From Planctomycetota bacterium (lineage in GTDB: Bacteria > Planctomycetota > B15-G4 > JADJEK01), in the NCBI GenBank assembly GCA_016709145.1, contig JADJEK010000001.1:1-64000 (forward strand): a stretch of 64,000 nt of DNA, given 5' to 3'. Positions within the stretch are counted from its first letter, which is position 1. Every line of letters starts with the position of its first letter. Below are positions 1 through 9,143 of the stretch, one piece after another. The notes beneath the pieces are model-generated. The model was not told the DNA's origin and searched no databases. It saw only the letters and a program-made list of their open reading frames with translations. The position numbers and the translations under genes were made by a program.

Positions 1-1474
1 CGACAAACAAGACGCCGAGACCCGTCACTGTATTAGAAAGCAACAATGTCGGAGATGTTCCAAACGATGGAGGTACGGAAGTTAGTTGAGGTAGTCCGTG
101 AAGCCCTGGCTTCCCAACGCCATAGGTGCTGGTCGACGCTTGCGAGCATGTGCTGCCTCCAAGATATACGAACGCCTGGCCTTCGTCGGATTCGCCGCTA
201 GCGAATTGGTAGGCTCCGACGATGACATCTGAGAAGATGTTTCCATTCACGTCGCCCGCGCTCGCCACGAATCTGCCGAAATGTGCGCTCGCCTGATTGC
301 TCTCGGCAGTCCACGTTGGGTTGGTTGCCAATCCGGCCGAGGATCCGAGGTAAACGAATGCGCGGCCTTCGTCGGCTTCGCCGTTGTCGAAGCATTCAGC
401 TCCAACGATTACGTCAGAGAATCCGTCGCCATTCACGTCGCCAACGCTCGCCACCTGGTTGCCAAAGTAGGCAGTCGCCTGGTTGCTCTCGGCGGTCCAC
501 GCCGGAGTCAGCGCAGGGCCTGACGCTGACCCGAGGTAAACGAACGCCCGGCCCTCGTCGATCTCGCCGTTGTCGAAAGCTACGGCCCCAACGATGACGT
601 CGAAGAAACCGTCGCCATTCACATCGCCCGCGCTCGCCACGGACCCCCCTAAGAGGGCGCCAGCCTGATTGCTTTCGGCGGTCCAGGCAGGCGTCGGCGC
701 GAGACCCGCCGCCGATCCGAGGTACACGAATGCCCCACCTTCGTCGGACTCGCCGTTGGAGAATCCGCTGGCTCCTACGATGACGTCGTAGAAGCCATCG
801 CCATTCACGTCGCCCGCGCTCGAGACGGACATGCCGAAACCGCCAGCGCCATCGGCGGTCCAAGTTGGAGAGAGCGCAAGGCCCGACGAGGACCCGAGGT
901 ATACGAATGCACGGGCCCCCGGGTTATTCCAGGCCCCAACGATGACGTCGGAGAAGCCGTCGCCATTCACGTCGCCCGCACTTGCCACGGAATTACCGAA
1001 CCAGCCAAAGATCTTGTTACTCTCGGCGGTCCACGCCGGAGTCAGCGCAGGGCCCGACGCAGACCCGAGGTAAACGAACGCTCGGCCTTCATTGGACTCG
1101 CCGTTGCTGAATCCAAATGCTCCGACGATGATGTCTGAGAAGCCGTCGCCATTCACGTCGCCCGCGCTCGCCACGGAGTCGCCGAACTCGGCGCCCACCT
1201 GATTGCTCTCGGCAGTCCAGGCTGGAGTAAGCGCGAGGCCGGTTGCCGACCCGAGGTACACGAACGCCTTGCCCTCAAAGGCCTCACCGTTGTCGAACCG
1301 TGGAGCTCCAACGATGACGTCGGAGAAGCCGTCGCCATTTACGTCACCGGCGCTCGCCACGGGCCAGCCAAAGTAGGCACCCGCCCGGTTGCCCTCGGCC
1401 GTCCAGGATGGGTTCGTCGCGAGCGGTTCGGATACTAAGGAACATAGCCATAGCAAGAGAAGGTGGCCTTGCAT
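1..1474 (-). CDS. Exported FG-GAP (VCBS) repeat protein, C-terminus cut by the window edge
   Basis: Open from an ATG at 1474 to the first base of the window (491 codons); the stop lies outside. A GAGGAG-type ribosome site sits 6-8 bases upstream of the ATG. The start encodes a short hydrophobic leader (MQGHLLLLWLCSLVS). Then come seven FG-GAP blades, each with the Ca-binding core GDVNGDGFSD or a variant, IVGA and AFVYLGS. FG-GAP repeats build an integrin-alpha-like beta-propeller, usually exported and involved in surface binding. The last visible part begins the YG-type beta domain also found in the proteins at 7571-8824 and 18432-19439. The gene starts about 130 bases beyond the attC at 1601-1666, so it may be either the next cassette gene or the chromosomal flank; the window cannot decide. 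The propeller call is firm and the function is unknown. Confidence 0.85.
   Translation of the reverse strand, partial: MQGHLLLLWLCSLVSEPLATNPSWTAEGNRAGAYFGWPVASAGDVNGDGFSDVIVGAPRFDNGEAFEGKAFVYLGSATGLALTPAWTAESNQVGAEFGDSVASAGDVNGDGFSDIIVGAFGFSNGESNEGRAFVYLGSASGPALTPAWTAESNKIFGWFGNSVASAGDVNGDGFSDVIVGAWNNPGARAFVYLGSSSGLALSPTWTADGAGGFGMSVSSAGDVNGDGFYDVIVGASGFSNGESDEGGAFVYLGSAAGLAPTPAWTAESNQAGALLGGSVASAGDVNGDGFFDVIVGAVAFDNGEIDEGRAFVYLGSASGPALTPAWTAESNQATAYFGNQVASVGDVNGDGFSDVIVGAECFDNGEADEGRAFVYLGSSAGLATNPTWTAESNQASAHFGRFVASAGDVNGNIFSDVIVGAYQFASGESDEGQAFVYLGGSTCSQASTSTYGVGKPGLHGLPQLTSVPPSFGTSPTLLLSNTVTGLGVLFV
242..1400 (-). repeat. Seven in-phase FG-GAP DNA repeats, mostly 186 bp
   Basis: The core encoding DVNGDG recurs at about 242, 428, 614, 800, 962, 1148 and 1334. 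Spacing is 186 bp (62 codons) everywhere except one 162-bp unit between 800 and 962. All spacings are multiples of three, so the reading frame is kept. The units are very similar at the DNA level, which suggests recent internal duplication or gene conversion. Confidence 0.85.
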
Positions 1475-1600
1475 CGGAATCTCCTCGGCAGCAAGTCCCA
1501 GAACGTGAGTGCGCAGGTTAACACTGTCACCGGTGTCGTTACTTTTTGCGCTTTTCCAATGAATACTTCATCTAGTCGTTTCGCTGGGGCTGTATCTTGT

Positions 1601-1666
1601 GGCGTCTAACGCTCAGCATCAGCGGCGACGCGAAGCGCTGTCCGCTGCAGGCCGTTGTTAGACGCC
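1601..1666 (-). other. Integron attC recombination site
   Basis: Perfect 10-bp outer inverted repeats (GGCGTCTAAC at 1601, GTTAGACGCC at 1657) contain the consensus integron core sites RYYYAAC (GTCTAAC) and GTTRRRY (GTTAGAC). Between them CAGCGG pairs with CCGCTG around a GC-rich centre with GCGCTTCGCG on the minus strand. Read on the minus strand, the order TCTAACAA ... GCTTCGCG ... AGCGTTAGAC matches the usual layout of attC sites. It follows the 3' end of the minus-strand gene at 1710-5933 by 44 bases, as expected for the attC of that cassette. It has no T-run, so it is not a typical terminator. The central bulge pattern was judged by eye only. Confidence 0.8.
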
Positions 1667-1709
1667 CTCTCACCATGAAGGCTTTCTCCTCGACAGAGTA
1701 GCGCCTCAC

Positions 1710-4700
1710 TCAAACACCGAGGCCCTGATCTCTATCGTAATCGTCAAAAAATTCCCGGTCCCCAACGGTGATGGAACCGTCCTTGTTAAGAAATGCCGAC
1801 TGCGAATACGTCACCCGTGGCGTGTCATGGTTCCGATCGCCTAGAACGCATTTTTCACCGAGAAGCGTCCACATGAGGCGGAAGCCCAACTGCCCAAGAC
1901 GCGGTAGTAGGTCATCCAAGTCGGCCAACAACGTCGCGGGGCCACCTTCTGAAGCTGAAGGATCACGGAAGACGGTCCTACCCTCGGGAGTCGAGAACCC
2001 GTCTACGCTGTTCCACCAGAGCGGCCCAGCTTTGAAAAAGGCGCGTGCTGGCACGAGAAAGTAGATGCTCGAGGGCAAAGTTCCGTCGTATTCCCATTCG
2101 CACACGACTTCGTTAAAGACCGGAATAAACTCCAGGTTGGAACCCCTGACCTTGGTGTCGAAGCCAAGCCAATCGTCGGTCTCGACGTTGCACGCACTCG
2201 CCCAAGGATACTCACCGACGAAGGTGTGGAGCCACTTCGCATTGTTTGGCATCCAGTTTCCGAAGAAGTTGCGGCGAGATATCGCTTTCGTCGCGTTCTT
2301 GAACTGAGCCTCCGGCACCAAGAATGATCTCAGGTGCATCCACGTAGATCTGTATGGTTCGCCATACGGTCGCTCTTTCCGATACTCGGACCAATTCGGA
2401 TAACAAATCAGCGGAAGCCACCGCTGGCCGCTGTTGTCCTTCGGGGCTAGCAACGAATCCATCGAGGGCAGGTCGTCTCTGCGATTCACCCAAGTCGCGT
2501 AGTCGAGTTGCTTTGTTGAAGGCAGATCGACATTGTCCCCGATCCACCAGCACTCGGAGGGCTTGCGATCAGGGCGCGTGGGATGGGTGATGGTCGGATC
2601 CAGCTTGCGTTCCTCGGTGAGGATTAGTGGAAGCCGTTCAGTTGTCCGTTCCCAAGGGTCTTTCTCCCGATCGACGCTATCGTAGAGGCGTGATGCCAAC
2701 TGATACATGGCGACCCACTGATACTTTTTCCCGATGCGCTCGGCCCACGGCGGTTTTCCTCTTCCGCCGCCAGTTTCTTGGGCTACCGCCGAGTCGTAGC
2801 CGCTGCACTTCGAGTCTCGGTAGCCGAAGTCATCCAAGACTCGCCTCGCGACCCACCTCCCGATGGCAGGCTTGGGCATGGCGTGATTCCATCCACCCAG
2901 ACAGCCGATCGAGTAATGGTTGAAGTCGTCATGAAGGCAACTCCGAACCACCAGCTTCGCGCCGTGCTCTTTCTCGCTCTCCCACGCATTCCCCTCCGCT
3001 TCGGTCGGAGGCTCCGGCTGCGGTGTCTTCGAGTTGCGCTGGTTCGTAATCGTCGGGTCTAGCCCCTTATCCAGGCAGCCGAAATGCGAAGCGAGTTCGG
3101 CGATACAGCGGATGTGGTCACGAATGATCGCGTTCTCGAAATCGTCTGGCTGTGCCGCATACGCGGTCAGGAGTTCCTTGGCGAGCTTCTTGAGGACGGC
3201 TTTGTCTCTTGAGTGAATCAGTGCGCCATACGCGATTAGCAATGCTCGCTCTCGCAACTCGTCGTCGTCGGTCGCGAGAAAAAGGTCCACCAATTTAGGC
3301 AGCAGCGCCGGATGAAACCGCAGGATCCCTATCGCTGCTCTCGTCGCGGAGTCCTTGACTCGGCGATCAGCTGCCGCTGTGAACCAAACGAGGACGATGC
3401 ACCAGCGCTCCGCCGTGGAATTGTCTACATTCTGAAGTTCCATGTTCGTAGCTGCCTCGATTATCCGGCGCACGATGTTGTTTCCTTCCCATCCCAGCTT
3501 CAGATAACCGCACCAGAAGGCATCGCGCTTGGGAAACGGCAGCCGCTGTAGGACCTTGTGGAGCCAAAACGCGTCGATCTCCGATTCCTGGGTGGACACA
3601 GCGAGCATGGCATCCATCGCCTTGTATGCGCCGGGGCTGTTGAGCTCCTTTCGCAACATCTGCTGCGTCGACGCCAGGAAGGTCTCTGCGGTGCGCCAGG
3701 GAAGGGAGCGCACTACGACTTCGGCTACATCGCTTTGGATCGAGCCATCTTCGACCAAGTCAGTGAGTTCCATACCGCGTATCTTTTCAGGCAGGAGAAC
3801 AGAGAGTGCGGAAAGCAGGCCGGGGTTTTCCCGAACGGCCTGCGTTGAGCCAAAGAGATGGGCGAATTTGCCGCCGCTCTTGAACGCCTGACTGATGTTC
3901 GAGCCCGTGAGGGTGTCGAGGATCTCCGACGCGACCAGAAGGTCCCCAAACCGTTCGAAGGCTGGACGCACAACGTTCTCGGCGCCGATGGCGTCGGTTG
4001 ATGGTCCGTCTTCGATTAGCAGGTCGGCCGTCACGAGCCATTGCAGGACATTGATATCCTTGGCCTGCGGCTTCGCTGCGTTGATTGCCGACTGCGCCTC
4101 GGACCAGTGGAGGGCAGCACTTCCCGCCTTGGCGATGGCCGCGGCAATGGCGCGGAGCGATCCGCTGACTATCGCCGCGCCGGAGGAGACGCTGTGCTCC
4201 GTCGCGAATTGTTCTTCCTTGTAGGCAAGAAAAGCTCGAATCACTGGGGCGACACCGAACCATCCTTTTGGTATTTGCTTCAGTCTTTTTGCCTCTAATG
4301 TTTCGCAGACGAGCTTGAGGTAGAGCGGGTTCGCCAATTCCGGTTGCAGTACAGGCACCAAAGGCGGCTCAAGGTGATAGTGGGAAAAGAAGGCATTGCA
4401 GGCCTCTCGCTCCATACCCGCGAAGCCCTTGTGCTCAACTGCTTGATCCGCGAAGACTTTCGGTAGGCACACGGGAAGGAACGACGTGCGGCAAGAGACA
4501 CAGAGCTTCAGATGCGCGCGTGAGGCCACTGCCCTCGCGAACCCGGCGAAGCGACTGAACCAGTAGCTGCGTGGCCTCGTCTCGTTCACGGCGTCCACGC
4601 AGATCACTAGCTTCTCGCCAGAGCATTCAGCGGCGGCATTGAGCGCGTCGAGCGTGCCATCGCGGCCGAGCTTGAGGGGGATTCCAAGCGACTCGGCAAG

Positions 4701-5933
4701 GCGCGTCCAAGGGTCGGGTTCCCCACCAAACTGGTGGCCGAAGACTACGCACGTGTAGGCACCGGCGGCTAGGCGTCGCTGCGCGATGTCGCATAGGCTG
4801 TGGGTCTTTCCCGCGCCTCCGCTTCCGGAGAGTACAAACACCTGCCTGAAGGCCAGAAATCCAGTCGGAGACGAAAGCCATTCAGAGAAGCCATGCCACT
4901 TTTCTCGCGCTTCGCGCACCGCATCGACATTGGCTGCAGGGAACGAGACCTGATATTCCGCCATGAACGACCGGAACGGCTTCGAGTCCGCAGAACCCTT
5001 CCCATGGACCGCGTCTAAATCCGATGCCAAATCGCGGTCAACGGTAGTCAGGTCGTCGAGGAGCCGAGAGACCAACGCCTGGAGGTTAGAAAGTGCGACT
5101 TCCGTAGGAATGGCCTTGAGTCTCTCTGCGCTCTGTATGCAGCTCTGAGAATCCGCCACGAGCTTCTTTCCCTTTTCGGATATGGCTGCTGGCCATTCGG
5201 GCCGCATTGGGTTGCCAGCCTTCGTCTCGACCAGTTCTCCGATTTGGGCGACCTCCTTGCGGCAAGCGTCGAGGTGATCTGCGAGTTGCAATTGCCACTC
5301 GATGCCCCCGGCGAGCGACGAGAACCATCCCGACAAGGGTGTTTCAAGATTGATTTCTCGGTTATATCTCGGACCGGCCGTGTGTTTAGCGGCGGCAACG
5401 TGTTCCTCGAACCACTGGTCCGACAATGTGGTCACCGAAAAGAAGTAATGGCGCAAGCCACCGGACGGGTCGTTCGCCAGCAGTAGGCCGCTGATGTCAT
5501 GAGCTGACTGGCGTACGATGGTCAGTGCGCGCCCTTTTGCCTTCGCGCTGGCTTCCGCCTTGTGAACCCACTCGTCGAACTTCTCGGTCTGGCTTTTCCC
5601 TTTGCGAGCAGTCTTTCCTGTCAGATCGAAGGGGAAGCAAACCACGTAGCAGGCGAGGTCAGCATGAACCGAAAGGGCAGTCTGGAGCGACTGGTCGGCT
5701 TGCTTTAGGAGCCCGTCGATATCGAAAACATACTTCGTCTGCCATCCAGTCGAGGAACCGCTTGGATCGATGACCCGGCATTCGACCCCACCATCGCCGC
5801 CATCGCCGCGATAACGCTCGAACTTTGTGCCGACCGCTCGGGTTCTGGAGGCTAGCTGACAGCACAATTCCTCGAAGGCGTTCTCAACGCTCCCCCCACG
5901 AGGAGCGATCTCTTTAAAGTTAATGGCAGCCAT
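1710..5933 (-). CDS. Large STAND-type NTPase with N-terminal PD-(D/E)XK-like nuclease domain; candidate antiphage defence protein
   Basis: 1407 residues. Residues about 1-160 resemble an Mrr/Cap4-type restriction nuclease: a conserved N-terminal helix (FEELCCQLA), then GDGGDGGVEC and WQTKY near 65-67, a likely D...QxK active site. A P-loop GSGGAGKT lies at 370-377, a Walker B strand KLVICVDAVNE at 441-451, and a sensor-like LCVSCRTSF near 477-485. The remaining ~900 residues are helical and then tryptophan-rich, without a family I can name; this is where a STAND protein would carry its sensor. The nuclease-NTPase-sensor order is that of Avs antiviral proteins, but I cannot assign an Avs type. 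It is the only gene of an unusually long integron cassette, it lies beside an hsdM fragment, and its base composition is visibly less GC-rich than the chromosomal genes after 7000. Start: ATG after ACCTCCT, which is not a ribosome-binding sequence, so translation may depend on upstream coupling. Confidence 0.75.
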   Translation of the reverse strand: MAAINFKEIAPRGGSVENAFEELCCQLASRTRAVGTKFERYRGDGGDGGVECRVIDPSGSSTGWQTKYVFDIDGLLKQADQSLQTALSVHADLACYVVCFPFDLTGKTARKGKSQTEKFDEWVHKAEASAKAKGRALTIVRQSAHDISGLLLANDPSGGLRHYFFSVTTLSDQWFEEHVAAAKHTAGPRYNREINLETPLSGWFSSLAGGIEWQLQLADHLDACRKEVAQIGELVETKAGNPMRPEWPAAISEKGKKLVADSQSCIQSAERLKAIPTEVALSNLQALVSRLLDDLTTVDRDLASDLDAVHGKGSADSKPFRSFMAEYQVSFPAANVDAVREAREKWHGFSEWLSSPTGFLAFRQVFVLSGSGGAGKTHSLCDIAQRRLAAGAYTCVVFGHQFGGEPDPWTRLAESLGIPLKLGRDGTLDALNAAAECSGEKLVICVDAVNETRPRSYWFSRFAGFARAVASRAHLKLCVSCRTSFLPVCLPKVFADQAVEHKGFAGMEREACNAFFSHYHLEPPLVPVLQPELANPLYLKLVCETLEAKRLKQIPKGWFGVAPVIRAFLAYKEEQFATEHSVSSGAAIVSGSLRAIAAAIAKAGSAALHWSEAQSAINAAKPQAKDINVLQWLVTADLLIEDGPSTDAIGAENVVRPAFERFGDLLVASEILDTLTGSNISQAFKSGGKFAHLFGSTQAVRENPGLLSALSVLLPEKIRGMELTDLVEDGSIQSDVAEVVVRSLPWRTAETFLASTQQMLRKELNSPGAYKAMDAMLAVSTQESEIDAFWLHKVLQRLPFPKRDAFWCGYLKLGWEGNNIVRRIIEAATNMELQNVDNSTAERWCIVLVWFTAAADRRVKDSATRAAIGILRFHPALLPKLVDLFLATDDDELRERALLIAYGALIHSRDKAVLKKLAKELLTAYAAQPDDFENAIIRDHIRCIAELASHFGCLDKGLDPTITNQRNSKTPQPEPPTEAEGNAWESEKEHGAKLVVRSCLHDDFNHYSIGCLGGWNHAMPKPAIGRWVARRVLDDFGYRDSKCSGYDSAVAQETGGGRGKPPWAERIGKKYQWVAMYQLASRLYDSVDREKDPWERTTERLPLILTEERKLDPTITHPTRPDRKPSECWWIGDNVDLPSTKQLDYATWVNRRDDLPSMDSLLAPKDNSGQRWLPLICYPNWSEYRKERPYGEPYRSTWMHLRSFLVPEAQFKNATKAISRRNFFGNWMPNNAKWLHTFVGEYPWASACNVETDDWLGFDTKVRGSNLEFIPVFNEVVCEWEYDGTLPSSIYFLVPARAFFKAGPLWWNSVDGFSTPEGRTVFRDPSASEGGPATLLADLDDLLPRLGQLGFRLMWTLLGEKCVLGDRNHDTPRVTYSQSAFLNKDGSITVGDREFFDDYDRDQGLGV

Positions 5934-5944
5934 AGGAGGTTGTT

Positions 5945-6166
<222 letters not shown>

Positions 6167-6440
6167 TAGCTACCTCATAAGATCAGTTCGGTGGCCGCTT
6201 ACTGATGCGCCTAACTTGCATTCGGCCGGTCCGAATAACACCGTCGATCACGGTAACGCGGTCCGCCTATTCCGGACTCATCAACTCGGCGCGTCGTCAC
6301 AACCTCCATTGGTTTCGCGTCTTGCCGCATGCCGTACCTCTGGCCCACCCGAGATAGGCGGACCTGCCGAATTGCCGACCCCGCCGCCACCCCGCAGCTT
6401 CGTGCGCTTGCCCGCCGGTTGGCGTCAAGACTTCGGATCT
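6167..6440. other. Region between integrase remnant and first cassette, with candidate attI core at 6209-6215
   Basis: No gene is visible. On the minus strand it contains GTTAGGC (6215-6209), the commonest attI/attC cleavage core, preceded by GCAA as in many attI sites. No RYYYAAC partner lies within 120 bases upstream, which favours attI over attC. It is about 225 bases past the end of the integrase remnant and about 43 before the hsdM-fragment start, where attI would fall in an inverted integron. Confidence 0.4.
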
Positions 6441-6720
6441 TCATGTCCTGCCTCGAAGCAAGTCGTCCGCTGGACTGCGGACGCCGGGCGGGCTGCGATT
6501 CAGCACGTGGGTGTAGATCATGGTCATGCTCACGTCCCTGTGGCCCAGCAGTTCCTGGACGGTTCGAATGTCCTGACCTGACTCCAAGAAATGCGTCGCG
6601 AGCAAGTGGCGAAGCGGGCTCGACGTACCCGCGGGTCGCGCGTAATAGCCATTGCAACGCCCATTCACGGCCGGCGTTCGGGTACTTGCGTGCGAGCCAA
6701 ACGTAAGCTCGTCCCACCCG
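6441..6720 (-). pseudogene. intI: Integron integrase (IntI) remnant, frameshifted and internally deleted
   Basis: Two reading frames carry pieces of an IntI C-terminal half. About 6717-6643 encodes WLARKYPNAGREWALQW, the IntI-specific segment before the catalytic core. About 6640-6444, in another frame, encodes LRHLLATHFLESGQDIRTVQ, ELLGHRDVSMTMIYTHVLNR and GVRSPADDLL, the classic IntI end with the box II Arg (LRH), the LLGH motif and the nucleophilic Tyr (IYTH). Compared with intact IntI (about 320-340 residues), the N-terminal domain and first catalytic Arg are absent, roughly 30 residues between the two pieces are lost, and the His of HTLRH is replaced. It cannot be active. Its 3' end faces the cassettes and it reads in their direction, the inverted integrase layout. 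Confidence 0.82.
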
Positions 6721-7016
6721 GCGCGTGCGGCGAGATTGCCTCGACATCCGGACTCGGTCTGGCGAACGAGTGACGCGCCTCCCAAAATCACGGGGGGCGT
6801 GTGCGCCGCGCCGAACCTCAAGAACCGTTAACCCCACGAATACCCCCTGATTCGCTTTTCGACTAATGCGTCCGGCGTCCCCGCCGCGCGTCCCGGGTCG
6901 GAGGATAGTCGCCCGCCGCGGGATAGCAAGGAGGGCCATCAGAGCGTCCTTCTATGTTCGCGAGGAGCTCCATGAAACTGGCAAGCGACTCCGAGGTTCA
7001 TCACCCCGGCCCAGAC
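6721..7016. other. Gene-free stretch beyond the integrase remnant
   Basis: No convincing gene, RNA or repeat. The missing N-terminal part of IntI would have lain here, but no recognisable integrase sequence remains in any frame. This is probably the junction between accessory DNA and chromosome. Confidence 0.4.
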
Positions 7017-7571
7017 CTACCTCCTAGTCCTCTTCTGCCAAGGCAAAGTCTTCCCAATCCCCCGATCCATCAATCGATCCGCCTGCTCCCCGGCCCGATA
7101 CGAAATCCCCCCAGTCCCTCTCCCACCCGTCACCCGCCCGAACACCCCATCCAACCGCAACCCCACCCCATTCCCCACGTCAACCCCCGCCGCCCGAAAC
7201 GCCTCCCGCACCAACTCGGCATCGCTCGCGCACTCCCGGCCGCAATCGTAGCTCGGGTGGTGCACTCCCTCGCCAGGCCGCTCCGCCGCCTTCCCAGCGA
7301 CGATCCCGCCCTTCGCCTTGTCGACGTCGGGATGGTGCCAGACTTCGACGTCCCATGCACGCGCCCTGTACGGTGCGCCTTGGAGGGGGACTTTCCATAC
7401 TCGCGTGCCTTTGCGGACGACGAGGTACGGAATCGAGCGGTCGCGGGCGTCGACGATCGCTAGGAACGGTTTGCGCAGCCATGAGAGCCAGCCGCGCGGG
7501 GTGAAGGCGATGACGTCGCCCGAACGGACCTCGATGTCGCGGAAGACGACCGAGTCCGTGAGGGCGCCCAT
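7017..7571 (-). CDS. Conserved-looking hypothetical protein, 184 residues
   Basis: The ATG at 7571 overlaps the stop of the upstream gene (TGATG), so the two are probably translationally coupled. The start MGALTDSVVF is followed by VRSGDVIAFTPRG and IPYLVVRKGTRVWKVPL, a pattern somewhat like small papain-like (YiiX/NlpC-type) proteins that open with a GD-aliphatic turn. A CGREC pair and a DAELVREAFRAAGVDV helix follow. I see no clear catalytic Cys-His pair and do not assign a family. The C-terminus is basic (KTLPWQKRTRR). No signal peptide. The product after the overlap has normal amino acid composition, unlike the Arg-rich readings of the other frames. Confidence 0.6.
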   Translation of the reverse strand: MGALTDSVVFRDIEVRSGDVIAFTPRGWLSWLRKPFLAIVDARDRSIPYLVVRKGTRVWKVPLQGAPYRARAWDVEVWHHPDVDKAKGGIVAGKAAERPGEGVHHPSYDCGRECASDAELVREAFRAAGVDVGNGVGLRLDGVFGRVTGGRGTGGISYRAGEQADRLMDRGIGKTLPWQKRTRR

Positions 7572-8824
7572 CAGCTTCCGATCGTCTCGTGGAGGCCGTT
7601 GCTGAGCGCGACGCCTTGCGGGGCAGTGGGCTCGGCGGCGGCGTATTGCATGAAGAGTTGGGCTCCGACCCACACGGGATCGGCCGCGAGCGTGAACGGC
7701 AGCACGAGGTCCCCGCCCGGGTGCGTGAACGGGACGACGACGAACGGTCCCGCGGGATTCACGAGCAGCGTGCCTCCGTAGAACGGGATCGCCGCCGGCG
7801 CGGTGCCGATGAACAGCGCGGTCGGCGCGCCGGGCGCGATGCCGCGGAACTCGAGGGCGACGTCGGCTCCGGGGCACGGCGAGAACAGCGCGGACAGGCG
7901 CGGCGCGTCGTTGCTCACACCCGCGAGGCCATTTCCATACGCGACGAAGCTGCCCGAGCACGGCGTGGCGTCCTCGGGGACGGCGATGCCGTCGATCTCG
8001 CCGAGCGTCGGGTCGTGCAGGATCACGTCGATCTGGCCGGTGGCGTCGATGCGCAACAGGCTCGAGTTGCGCGTGGTCGTCAGCAAGCCGCCGCTGCGCG
8101 ACAGCTTGAGGTCGTTCGGCGAGTCCATCATGGGATGCGGGCCGGCGAACGGCTCGGCCTCGCCGGTATCCAAACGGAAGCGGACGATGCGATCGGACGC
8201 GTACATCGCGCAGAACAGGTTGCCGGCGCCGTCGATCGCGACGCCGCCCGGGGTCTGGATCAGCGGCGAATCGGAGAACGTCGTGATCGCTCCGCCGGGC
8301 GCGATGCGGACGATCGTGTTGCCGACGTTGTTCGCGACGTAGAGCGTTCCGTCGGGCGCGTAGGCCAAGCCGCCCGGGCCGACGAGCAGGCCGCCCGACG
8401 TGAACTCGTCGTGGATCAGCGTCTGCTGCCCCGTCACCGTGTCGACGAGGACGACGCGGTTCGACGTCAGGTCCGACGCTGCCAGTCCCCCGCCCGGCGC
8501 GGGCGTCGCCGTGACGACCGTGCTCAACAGCCCAGCCGCGGACACGATCGAGATCACACCGGCCGGATCGATGCGGAACACGGCGCCGAACAGGCGGTCC
8601 GGGATGATGAGGTCGCCGCCCGGTTCGCCCTGTTCAAAGAACCCATAGAACGGGATGCCGAGCCCGAGCGCGAACGGCGTGACCTGGCCCGTCTGCGCGT
8701 CGAGCCGCCAGATCCCGCCCTTCGACGGGATCGAAAGGTAGGAATCCTGCTCGCCGGCCAGCGCACCGACGGACGCGACGAGTCCCCCGATCACGGCACC
8801 AAGGACGTTGCGACTCGAGTTCAC
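7571..8824 (-). CDS. Exported NHL/SMP-30-like beta-propeller protein with C-terminal YG-type domain
   Basis: GTG start at 8824 with AGGAGAT 5 bases upstream; the frame stays open further upstream but only as Arg-rich shadow. Residues 1-25 are a signal peptide (NVLGAVIGGLVASVGALAGE). Residues about 30-290 contain propeller blades of NHL/gluconolactonase type: GGIWRLDAQTGQVT, GPGGLAYAPDGTLYVANNVG, GGVAIDGAGNLFCAMYASD, GQIDVILHDPTLGEIDGIAV. From about 295 a beta domain starts (FVAYGNGLAG) and ends YAAAEPTAPQGVALSNGL, the planctomycete domain shared with two other proteins here. A secreted or outer-surface binding protein is likely; ligand unknown. It is cotranscribed with the downstream overlapping hypothetical gene and divergent from the gene at 9144. 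Confidence 0.75.
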   Translation of the reverse strand: MNSSRNVLGAVIGGLVASVGALAGEQDSYLSIPSKGGIWRLDAQTGQVTPFALGLGIPFYGFFEQGEPGGDLIIPDRLFGAVFRIDPAGVISIVSAAGLLSTVVTATPAPGGGLAASDLTSNRVVLVDTVTGQQTLIHDEFTSGGLLVGPGGLAYAPDGTLYVANNVGNTIVRIAPGGAITTFSDSPLIQTPGGVAIDGAGNLFCAMYASDRIVRFRLDTGEAEPFAGPHPMMDSPNDLKLSRSGGLLTTTRNSSLLRIDATGQIDVILHDPTLGEIDGIAVPEDATPCSGSFVAYGNGLAGVSNDAPRLSALFSPCPGADVALEFRGIAPGAPTALFIGTAPAAIPFYGGTLLVNPAGPFVVVPFTHPGGDLVLPFTLAADPVWVGAQLFMQYAAAEPTAPQGVALSNGLHETIGS

Positions 8825-9143
8825 GGGGATCTCCTGTTCTCGAATCGCCGGCCGGCACGGACGCCGCCGCACGATCCTGCCGTGCCGGAACGGCCGGCGC
8901 CAGGGTGTCGGGACGGCGGCCACCCGCCGCAGTTTTTTCGCAACGATCGATGATCCGGCGGCATTTTCGTTCGTCTTCGTCCGTACAGCCGACACGTCGG
9001 CCTCGCTGCGAACGCCGGGAACTTCGTCCGTTTCCGTCGGTCGCTTCCCCAGCCGGGCCGATCGTGACCGAGTCGTGACTTCAAATGCAGGTCGGTCGCC
9101 GCGTAGTCTGCCGCGCGGAGTGGATCGATCGGAGGGTGGAACC
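8825..9143. other. Divergent intergenic region with promoters for both neighbours
   Basis: 319 bases between genes transcribed away from each other. Ribosome sites for each gene lie at its edges (AGGAGAT at the left gene, GGAGGG at the right). I see no clear operator, repeat or RNA gene. Confidence 0.45.

Noticed and set aside
242..1400. CRISPR-like array suspected from regular repeats
   Set aside because: Spacing of 162-186 bp is in phase with codons, and the repeats encode FG-GAP blades. No cas genes.
6954..7463. Pro-rich plus-strand frame
   Set aside because: Antisense to the coupled hypothetical gene at 7017-7571; composition of a shadow and no ribosome site.
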